Of a DNA stretch of 64,000 nucleotides, positions 1 through 7,205 are shown one piece after another (the first letter of the stretch is position 1; every line of letters starts with the position of its first letter). Under the pieces are notes generated by a model. It did not search any database. It saw only the letters and a program-made list of their open reading frames with translations, and had not been told where the DNA came from. The translations under genes were made by a program, and so were the position numbers. The stretch comes from a candidate division TM6 bacterium GW2011_GWF2_37_49 (GTDB lineage: Bacteria; Babelota; Babeliae; Babelales; RVW-14): the NCBI GenBank assembly GCA_945861145.1, contig CAMATL010000002.1, positions 1 to 64,000 on the forward strand, in the 5' to 3' direction.

Positions 1-186
1 TTTTTTGATAATAGCTTTGACGTTATCAACAATGATACTTTCCAGATACTAATTTTAGCATAGATGGCTCATGGTAAATATTAGACTTTTGCGAAGTTTA
101 ATATCAATGTGTGTGTATTTATGAGAGTCATGCAAGCTTTTTTTTAGAAAAAATTTTGGATATTTTAATACTTTGTGGAGAGTGGC

Positions 187-2091
187 GTGAAGAATTTTTC
201 GCTCCAAATACGTGTTATTTATCTTATTTTAATAGTATTTACACCCTTTTTTATTAGGCAAGGACTTAATGCTGCAACTTTTGAGTTTTCTAGTCCATCA
301 TCAAAATTGGTGCTTGGGGATTATAATGGTGGTGGAACTCAGGCGCAGGGGTATTTTAAAAATACTGCGATGTCAAAGCTAATCGGTTTTGATCAACAGT
401 CCATTGTTAGAGGGAATTCGCAAGCAAACACATTTTCTAACGCATGGACTTTTTCGGTTGGTACTGGAATGGTGGCTGGCGGCGCAACGGTGTCAACCAA
501 GAATATAACGCGTGATTTAGTTGTAACAAATTCTGAAATGTCGCGTGTTGTTCGTACCACGTCTAATTGGGTAAACGCTAAGTCAGCAGCGTTGCTAGCG
601 ACATCGAATACAGTGAATAATCTGTTCCCGATTGTGCGTGGCAGTTCACAGTGGATCGCCAACAATAACGTATCGATCCGTGGCACATCAAACTGGGTAG
701 CAAAACAAGCGGCAGACTTTGGTGCAAGTACTCTTGGTAGGCAGCTACGTGGTACCTCGAACTGGGCAAATAGCCAAGTAACTGATTTTGGTGGTGCTTC
801 AATTGGTAGACAGCTACGCGGTACCTCAAACTGGGCAAATAGCCAAGTAGTGGATCTAGGTAATGCCGGTGTAGGCCGTAATCTACGCACAACAACAAAC
901 TGGGTAGCAAAGCAAGCGGCAGACTTTGGTGCAAGTACTCTTGGTATGCAGCTACGTGGTACATCGAACTGGGTAAACGCTAAGTCAGCTGGGTTGCTAG
1001 CGACATCGAATGTAGTGAATAACCTGTTCCCAATTGTGCGTGGCAGTTCACAATGGATCGCCAACAATAACGTATCGATCCGTGGCACATCAAACTGGGT
1101 TGCGAATAATGGTCCTAGGGTGCTTCAAGGGACGGCCCTTAGTAGTCTTACAGTTTCTACAGCGACATACAATTTGACAGCCGCGATTAGATTGGGAACT
1201 AGAAGTTCACTAGTTTTCACAAGTAATTGTGTGTTTGATGGTGGTGGTAACGATATCATTATGCAACCAGGCAGTACTGGAGTTATCAATGTTGGTGCAT
1301 ACAACGTTACGTTTAAAAACGTCCGTTTTGTTAATTTTTCGCTTAGTAATTTACTTGTTACGTTAGCTACAGGGCTTGTGACTTTTGGAGATGGAACTCA
1401 GATAGAATTTGCGCAAAATGAGTCATTGCCAACGGCGTCGATAACAAACATGCAATTTACGGGTAATGTGCGATTGAATGGTAAAGGGCAATGGCTTGAT
1501 CTTACAAATACGGCGAGTTTGACCATAGGTGGTCATCGGTCTTCATTAATGTTAGATAACATCACCATCAAGAATTTGCGTGGTACGATGTTGCGTTCGC
1601 TTGATGCGGATTCTACCGTGTCCTTGAAGAATACAGTATTGAAAATGTCCTCAACGTATACCTTTACTCAAGGTCATTTAGAGGTTGTTGGTGATACAAC
1701 GATAACGGGAGATTCACAGATTTTCAGCTTTGAAACGCCACAAACGAGCTCTATTTGTTCGCGAGTTATGTTGACGGTTGACCGTAATACTACCTTTAGT
1801 TATTCCCCTTATAGTTCTACGCGTAAAGATCTGATTTGGATGCCTGATATCACCTCAGTTATGTTTCTAAATGGTGCTACGCTAAAAACAACCAGAACAG
1901 GTATTCAATTTAAGCGAGGTACGTTGTTGGCTGACGGCAAGGTTCATTTATATAATGATAGTGCAACACGCCTCAGTGAAGCCATTGTTTTTGGTAATGG
2001 TGTGGCGATTAATGATGCAAATATCAGCATCATGCCGGCAGCATCAATTAATTTAAAATCAGGTGTTATTGATTATCGTAACGCAAGCTAG
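187..2091 (+). CDS. secreted repeat protein A (beta-helix-like surface protein)
   Basis: I do not recognise a named family. The protein starts with a hydrophobic export signal (residues about 5-28, ending near GLNA). I chose the GTG at 187 because GGAGAG lies 4-9 bases upstream; the frame is open back to another GTG at 175. Residues about 120-315 hold imperfect 23-residue repeats, each opening with R-[GT]-[TS]-[ST]-[NQ]-W, inside a larger duplication. The C-terminal 300 residues are rich in short Thr/Asn/Gly/Val strands, as in right-handed beta-helix or adhesin passenger domains, and match the C-terminal part of the next gene closely, including the final DYRNxS. The role is inferred as a secreted or surface structural protein. 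No transmembrane anchor or autotransporter barrel is visible. Confidence 0.75.
   Translation: MKNFSLQIRVIYLILIVFTPFFIRQGLNAATFEFSSPSSKLVLGDYNGGGTQAQGYFKNTAMSKLIGFDQQSIVRGNSQANTFSNAWTFSVGTGMVAGGATVSTKNITRDLVVTNSEMSRVVRTTSNWVNAKSAALLATSNTVNNLFPIVRGSSQWIANNNVSIRGTSNWVAKQAADFGASTLGRQLRGTSNWANSQVTDFGGASIGRQLRGTSNWANSQVVDLGNAGVGRNLRTTTNWVAKQAADFGASTLGMQLRGTSNWVNAKSAGLLATSNVVNNLFPIVRGSSQWIANNNVSIRGTSNWVANNGPRVLQGTALSSLTVSTATYNLTAAIRLGTRSSLVFTSNCVFDGGGNDIIMQPGSTGVINVGAYNVTFKNVRFVNFSLSNLLVTLATGLVTFGDGTQIEFAQNESLPTASITNMQFTGNVRLNGKGQWLDLTNTASLTIGGHRSSLMLDNITIKNLRGTMLRSLDADSTVSLKNTVLKMSSTYTFTQGHLEVVGDTTITGDSQIFSFETPQTSSICSRVMLTVDRNTTFSYSPYSSTRKDLIWMPDITSVMFLNGATLKTTRTGIQFKRGTLLADGKVHLYNDSATRLSEAIVFGNGVAINDANISIMPAASINLKSGVIDYRNAS
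556..1110 (+). repeat. tandem 69-bp repeats within a 402-bp-offset duplication
   Basis: About eight units encode the R-x-[TS]-[ST]-[NQ]-W motif. Four central units repeat every 69 bp (23 codons), between about 685 and 960. A longer block (NAKSA, LLATSN, NNLFPIV, then SQWIANNNVSI) occurs twice, starting near 571 and 973, 402 bp apart. The unit length is a multiple of three and the repeats lie wholly in the coding frame, so they expand or contract the protein without breaking it. This fits a surface protein that varies by slippage or recombination. Confidence 0.85.
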
Positions 2092-2255
2092 AAAAATTAA
2101 AGAGAAGAGGCTTTGGCTTTAGCCAACTCATCCTACGCGGTTCAGTATTATTCGTGGCATAAGTTTTTTGTGCCGATTTGAAATTGTCATCAAATAGCTC
2201 ATTATTTACCTTGAAATTAGGAATATTGAAAGCGGGCTATTTTTTAAGGTATAAA

Positions 2256-4379
2256 ATGTTGATAGGGTGGGCAAGTTCTAAAGAAATGGGGTGTACTGTG
2301 GTTGTCAATAAAAAGAGATGTGGATTAATAGCTTTAAACTTTGTTTTATTGCTAATTATGCAGTTGAATGCGGGCATTAATTTCTCAAGCGATGATGCAA
2401 AAATAAAATTAGCTACTTCTGGAACAAAATTGAACATTGCCAGCGCAATGACCATTACAAATGGTACTTTCCAAAGAGTTACTGGTACGTCTATGACTGG
2501 AGCTAATATTGTATTTAATAATAGCATCTTTATGCAGGATAATACACAGGTTGCGTTGTATGCAAACATGACCTACTCCCCAACAAATATTTTTGCATTG
2601 ACTGGAGGGACTACTTATGATGCTAAAGATACCACAACTTCGTTACAAGGATTAACTGCTACCGGTCAGGATAACTTGGTAGTTGGCGCACCAATGTTTC
2701 ATGGTACCAATGCGCTTACTTTAACTGACAACACAACAACCGTATCGTTGGCTATTAAGTCTTCTATGGATAGAAAAATAGTGCTTAACGGTGGTAGGCT
2801 CTATTTGGTCGATAATTTAAATTTGGGGAATAACGCCGCTCTGCTTGGTGTTGGGTCGATTTTTTTTAATGATCACCAGATAGCTTTAGATAGTGCAACA
2901 TCTGTATGGACTGGAACTACGCGTTTTGTTAATACATCAAATTTAGTCTTGAATGGCGATGTTCGCGTCTCAGGCCAAATGATTTTTGATGGTAATGGAA
3001 CCGTTAATGGTAACGGATCTGCGCTTGATTTGTCGTTGGGCGGAACGATTCGTATCAAGGCAAATTCCACGGTTAATTTTAACAACGTCAAAATAAAAGG
3101 CTTAAATAAGCATGGTAATCGTGGTACCGGTTCGGGTGGCTGCATCGTGTTTGATGCCCCATCCTCTAGCATGCATATCGATCAAGCTGAATTAGAGCTT
3201 AACAGTAATTATACCTTTACCACGGGTAATATTTACGTGGAAAGTGCTTCAAACATAGGTGTAAAAAATTACACACTGACTTTTGATCAACGAGCAACAT
3301 TGACTGTTGATGGCACTTCATTAACCTATGAGCCACTTTCATTCCAAGATCAAAATAATATTGTGGGTGTACGTTCATTTTCATTGAATAATATTAATGG
3401 TGGTACGCTGCGTACGTTACGCACAAACCCTTCGCAGTACAGTTTTAATGTCGATACTACGTTGGGTATCCACATTGTATTGAGTGCTAGCAAGACCATA
3501 AATATTGGTGGCAACATAACGTTGAATGGTAACAAGACCTTCCTTTACATGGGTTCATCAACGAGCCCATTACTTATTGTTCAGCCAGGGTATACGCTTA
3601 CCTTGACGAATATTATTTTGATGAACTTTTCCTTTAGTCAGGTTCAGCTTGGTGTGGGATCAAATATTGTATTTGGTGATGGTGTGCAAATGGAGTTTGG
3701 GATAAATCAAACATTGCCAACCGCTTATATGAGTAATTTCCGTTGCCAGGGTAATGTAAAGGTGCTTGGTAGAGGCCAAACACTTGATTTGTCCAACACT
3801 GCTAGCATAACAATTGCAGGCCGTAGTTCAGCATTGATGCTAGATAATGTAACGCTTAAAAATTTGCGTGGTACTTCGTTGCGTGTAATGCATTCAAATT
3901 CTACCCTATCGCTGCAGGATTCAACGCTAAAACTTTCTTCAACGTATACCTTTACGCAAGGGCATTTAGAGGTTGTAGGAGATTCTAAAATTATGGGTGA
4001 TGGGCAGATTTTCAGTTATACATCGCCACAGACTAGTTCCATCTGCTCTCGAGCTATGTTGACCATAGATCGCAATACGACCTTTAGTTATTCACCGCAC
4101 GGATCGACCAATAAAGGTTTAATTTGGATGCCTGATATAACTTCAGTATTGTATCTTAATGGTGCTACGCTAAAAACAACCACAACAGGTATTCAGTTTA
4201 AGCGTGGTACGCTATTGATTGATGGTAAGGTGAATTTATATAATGATAGCGCAACGCGTCTTAGCCAAGCTATTATCTTTGGTGATGGTGTTGCGGGCAA
4301 TGATGCTAACATCAGCATTATGCCAGCGGCTTCGATTAACTTGCAGACAGGTCTAATCGATTACCGCAACGTAAGCTAA
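2256..4379 (+). CDS. secreted repeat protein B, paralogue of the upstream gene
   Basis: The C-terminal 300 residues are a close copy of the preceding protein (shared blocks include NLRGT, STYTFTQGHLEVVGD, LNGATLKTT, TGIQFKRGTLL and a terminal DYRNVS), so the pair arose by tandem duplication. The N-terminal part lacks the TSNW repeats and instead has beta-strand-rich sequence. The frame is open from a TTG at 2178. ATG 2256 has AAGG seven bases upstream, ATG 2286 is also possible, and GTG 2298 would place the signal peptide (VNKKRCGLIALNFVLLLIMQLNA) right at the start. A beta-helix secreted or surface protein is inferred; no enzyme motif is seen. A strong hairpin terminator follows, so the two genes may form one unit. 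Confidence 0.7.
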   Translation: MLIGWASSKEMGCTVVVNKKRCGLIALNFVLLLIMQLNAGINFSSDDAKIKLATSGTKLNIASAMTITNGTFQRVTGTSMTGANIVFNNSIFMQDNTQVALYANMTYSPTNIFALTGGTTYDAKDTTTSLQGLTATGQDNLVVGAPMFHGTNALTLTDNTTTVSLAIKSSMDRKIVLNGGRLYLVDNLNLGNNAALLGVGSIFFNDHQIALDSATSVWTGTTRFVNTSNLVLNGDVRVSGQMIFDGNGTVNGNGSALDLSLGGTIRIKANSTVNFNNVKIKGLNKHGNRGTGSGGCIVFDAPSSSMHIDQAELELNSNYTFTTGNIYVESASNIGVKNYTLTFDQRATLTVDGTSLTYEPLSFQDQNNIVGVRSFSLNNINGGTLRTLRTNPSQYSFNVDTTLGIHIVLSASKTINIGGNITLNGNKTFLYMGSSTSPLLIVQPGYTLTLTNIILMNFSFSQVQLGVGSNIVFGDGVQMEFGINQTLPTAYMSNFRCQGNVKVLGRGQTLDLSNTASITIAGRSSALMLDNVTLKNLRGTSLRVMHSNSTLSLQDSTLKLSSTYTFTQGHLEVVGDSKIMGDGQIFSYTSPQTSSICSRAMLTIDRNTTFSYSPHGSTNKGLIWMPDITSVLYLNGATLKTTTTGIQFKRGTLLIDGKVNLYNDSATRLSQAIIFGDGVAGNDANISIMPAASINLQTGLIDYRNVS

Positions 4380-4395
4380 ACGTCTCTTGATGCGA

Positions 4396-4427
4396 GGGCC
4401 CGAGATTTCCTCGGGCCCATTTTTTTT
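4396..4427 (+). terminator. Rho-independent terminator
   Basis: A perfect 9-bp GC-rich stem (4396-4404 with 4410-4418), a 5-base loop and an A followed by eight T residues. It sits 17 bases after the stop of secreted protein B and before the binding-protein gene. Confidence 0.93.
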
Positions 4428-4437
4428 GGAACAGCAA

Positions 4438-5916
4438 ATGAATAAGATAGATTTTTTTCGAAAATTGCTTAAAAAGCTCTGGATGGTCAAACAAGTTCAG
4501 CATGACACGTTTAGTGGGTTCTTCTCATTTTGTTATCCTGAACCCTTCGGCACCGCTCGCCCTGAGGAACAACATAGTCATATCTCGAAGGTTCTTGAGC
4601 GTGCTCAGGACAGGTTTATTTCAAGATCCATCCTTTTCGAAAGAAGTCTAACTATTAAAATTTTAACAATTGTTTGGTGCTTTTTATTTTTTGCTCTTGC
4701 GCACGCAGATACCGCACATAAAAAAATTAAATTACAGCGCAGAACTCAGCCTCAAGCTAAAGTAAATAAATCTACTTTAATGCTTAAGAAAACTGAAAAA
4801 ATTGCTGTGCATGCTACGAAAGAAGTGGCACAGTATCAAAAAAAAATAGATGTAGGTCAAAAAAAAGAATTTTCTTTTTATACAGCCTTTCCAGAGTTTG
4901 GTGATATGGATGTGCTGGGTAAGCAGTTAATTGACGGAGCAGCTTTTTCTATTGGTGTGTTACGTGCACAAAGTAGCAAAGAGACAATTCCTTTGCGTCA
5001 TCTTGGCAATAATAACCTTATTGGTGATGATGGTTTTGCTAAGGGATCAGAATTTTTGGCGCAAACAAAATGTATGTTGGGAGGGATTGGCGCTGAGTTT
5101 CTTTTACAGCGCTTTGCAGCTGAAAAAAAACAAGATACGCTTTATTTTTTTCCTATTGACCAGAGTAGTGTAGTGAGAGAAAAAAATAATACAGCAACTA
5201 TTTTTTATCGCCAGCCGTATGTACGAGAATTAAATATATTAGTTAAGCATGTCATTAAAATTTGTTTAAAAGACAAGATAGCGATTCTTTATGAGTCTGG
5301 CATCGCAGGACGCTCTCAGTATGATGAATTACTTAAAATATTGGATGCTTACAATGTTAAACCGGTTGCGGCTGCCCGATATGCGCAAGGATCTGTTGAA
5401 ATAGATCGAGCGCTTAAAAGTATTGCAGACGCTTCGCCAAATGTAATTTTTTGTTTGTCTAAGCCTCGTCCTACGTATAAATTTATTAAGCAAGGTGTCG
5501 ATGCTGGTATGCACACCATGTTGTTTGTTGGCCCATCACCTCTTATTTCGATTCAACAATTACTTAAAACAGTACGAGGTGTTGATCTAATGACTGTAAG
5601 TGTGGTGCCACCAGAAAAAAGCGAAATTGAATTGATTAAAAAATATAAGGAAGCATTTGCCAAGCGTTTTGCTTTTAAGCGCAGCAATCCTTTTTATCTA
5701 GAATCATTTCTATATCTTAATCTTCTGGCCAAAGCCCTTAAAGATGTACCTCAGGCTCTAGAGCATCCAGAATTATTGATTCAGTATTTTGAACGTTTTA
5801 AGAAGGTTGATTTTTGGGGTGTGCCTTTAACTTTTGATCCGGTTTCAAGAAGTTTAGCCTCAAAAGTGTGGATTGCTCCAGGCGTTGATAAGCCTTGGAT
5901 TGAGGTTAATGCGTAA
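4438..5916 (+). CDS. periplasmic binding protein, type-1 fold (Peripla_BP-like)
   Basis: Residues about 140-490 read as a type-1 periplasmic binding fold of the leucine/branched-chain amino-acid (LivK, Peripla_BP_6) class. FYTAFPEFG and GAAFSIGVL begin lobe 1. DKIAILYESG, NVIFCLSKP and GMHTMLFVGPSPL are typical alternating Rossmann strands. The pattern near the C-terminus (PFYLESFLYLNLLAKAL, VDFWGVPLTFDP) also fits. I use ATG 4438 rather than the open-frame start 4387, which lies inside the terminator. The export signal (ILTIVWCFLFFALAHA) begins only about 75 residues in, because an intergenic-type palindromic repeat is translated ahead of it. The gene lies 134 bp upstream of a ligand-gated channel homologue, which suggests that it delivers or senses a ligand rather than feeding an importer; no permease or ATPase is nearby. 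The ligand is unknown. Confidence 0.75.
   Translation: MNKIDFFRKLLKKLWMVKQVQHDTFSGFFSFCYPEPFGTARPEEQHSHISKVLERAQDRFISRSILFERSLTIKILTIVWCFLFFALAHADTAHKKIKLQRRTQPQAKVNKSTLMLKKTEKIAVHATKEVAQYQKKIDVGQKKEFSFYTAFPEFGDMDVLGKQLIDGAAFSIGVLRAQSSKETIPLRHLGNNNLIGDDGFAKGSEFLAQTKCMLGGIGAEFLLQRFAAEKKQDTLYFFPIDQSSVVREKNNTATIFYRQPYVRELNILVKHVIKICLKDKIAILYESGIAGRSQYDELLKILDAYNVKPVAAARYAQGSVEIDRALKSIADASPNVIFCLSKPRPTYKFIKQGVDAGMHTMLFVGPSPLISIQQLLKTVRGVDLMTVSVVPPEKSEIELIKKYKEAFAKRFAFKRSNPFYLESFLYLNLLAKALKDVPQALEHPELLIQYFERFKKVDFWGVPLTFDPVSRSLASKVWIAPGVDKPWIEVNA
4515..4640. repeat. palindromic intergenic-type repeat inside a coding N-terminus
   Basis: The stretch carries the signatures of this window's intergenic palindromes (CCTGAACCCTTCG, CGCTCGCCCTGAGGA, TCTCGAAGG, GCTCAGGACAGG) seen near 45.3 and 48.1 kb. 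Here it is translated as part of the binding protein, between the start codon and the signal peptide. Confidence 0.6.
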
Positions 5917-6050
5917 TATCTATTTTCATCTTACTTACTACAAATCCTCGTCAATGAGCGATTTTTCGCCTAAAGCAGCTGAATGATTGTGCAACCACTC
6001 TTCCAAGAGGTAACTTTTGGCGGAGAGAAAAACTTTAGTTAAAACATTGG

Positions 6051-7187
6051 ATGCGTATGTTGGAGCACAATTCAAAACTAATAAGCCTGCTATTTTTTTA
6101 TTTTAAGTTATTCGTTGTTTTTGCTTATCTTGTGTATGTCGTTGTGCTCTTTGGGATACGACTGCGTAAATTTGATCATAATGACCCTGTTCCTAATATA
6201 AAAAATATTTCAATAGAGCAAAGCAAGACATTTCGTGACTTTGCAGCAACCATGAAGACAGGGTTGTTTATAAAAAATTTTCCTACTTTTCATATTAATA
6301 AAAATAATTTTACTGTTGATGCGACTATGTGGTTTGAGTTTTATGGTTCGCAGCTTAGTCTTGATGTAATAGAGAAATTCACTTTTTTGAATGCGCGAAT
6401 TATTTCCAAGTCGGCGCCTGATATAAAAATCAACAAAGATAAACTGCTTGTAACGTATCAAATTGTTTTTGATGTAAAGGGCAACTTAAACTATAAAAAT
6501 TTTCCGCTGGCGAATCACATGCTCTCTATCGTAATGGTCAATTATTCGATTATGACCAACGAAATGATTTTTGATGATCTTGATCAAGCGAATTCGTTTA
6601 TTTTATCGCCAGAAATCAGTGGTGTTGAGTGGGGAGTGCATGCTACAAATAATTTCCCAGGGATGATTGTAGCTAGTCTTGATGATCACGTAAAAGATAA
6701 AAGCGTTGAATACCCTGCCATTGGCTTTACTATTACTTTCATTAGAAAATCGTTCAAAGATTTACTAGTTCTCTTTATGCCAATTTTTTCAGCAACGCTT
6801 TTTACTTGGTTGAGTTTACTTATGAATGTGAGTAATGAAGTCGGGCGATTTAGTTTGTCAATTACCGCTTTTACGGCAATTTTAGGGTATCGCTTTGTTA
6901 TTGAGCAAGTCAGCCCTCAGGTGGGATATTTTACGTTGCTTGATAGCTTTTATTTAGTATTTTTAGCCCTCTGTTTTTTTGTTTTTGTTTTTCATCTTGT
7001 GATAACAGCCATGTGGTATGTGATAGATAAAAAACGTTCTACCGATGAGGCTCAAGGGCTGCTTGTAGAAGCAGCCGTTACACCTTCAAGTATGACAAGC
7101 GACTCTTTGAAGCTAGTAATGGATATAGCTTTTGGTATTTTTGGTGTGACTCTCTATGGCGCGACACTGTATTTTCTTTTTTACTAA
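6051..7187 (+). CDS. pentameric ligand-gated ion channel homologue
   Basis: The architecture is that of prokaryotic Cys-loop (Pro-loop) receptors such as GLIC and ELIC. An N-terminal hydrophobic segment (residues 11-36) precedes a beta-rich extracellular domain (about 70-230) with the Pro-loop signature FPLANHMLSI (151-160). Four membrane helices follow: M1 about 237-258; the pore helix M2 about 264-285, in which RFSLSITAFTAILGYRFVIE matches the conserved R..L..T.....A pattern; M3 about 292-323 after the conserved SPQVGYFTLLD turn; and M4 about 353-377. The loop cysteines of animal receptors are absent, as in bacterial members. The protein should form a pentameric inner-membrane channel gated by a periplasmic ligand. 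It lies between a periplasmic binding protein and a membrane-anchored phosphatase-like protein. The start could also be ATG 6057. Confidence 0.85.
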   Translation: MRMLEHNSKLISLLFFYFKLFVVFAYLVYVVVLFGIRLRKFDHNDPVPNIKNISIEQSKTFRDFAATMKTGLFIKNFPTFHINKNNFTVDATMWFEFYGSQLSLDVIEKFTFLNARIISKSAPDIKINKDKLLVTYQIVFDVKGNLNYKNFPLANHMLSIVMVNYSIMTNEMIFDDLDQANSFILSPEISGVEWGVHATNNFPGMIVASLDDHVKDKSVEYPAIGFTITFIRKSFKDLLVLFMPIFSATLFTWLSLLMNVSNEVGRFSLSITAFTAILGYRFVIEQVSPQVGYFTLLDSFYLVFLALCFFVFVFHLVITAMWYVIDKKRSTDEAQGLLVEAAVTPSSMTSDSLKLVMDIAFGIFGVTLYGATLYFLFY

Positions 7188-7205
7188 TACTTGCTGAGGA
7201 TAGTT

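Noticed and set aside
393..1088. Long minus-strand frame (231 codons) and a second one at 578-964
   Set aside because: Both are mirror frames of the in-frame TSNW repeats of the plus-strand gene; periodic coding sequence keeps antisense frames open.
551..1110. Possible CRISPR array because of regular 69-bp units
   Set aside because: The repeats are imperfect, have no unique spacers and lie in a continuous coding frame with a signal peptide.
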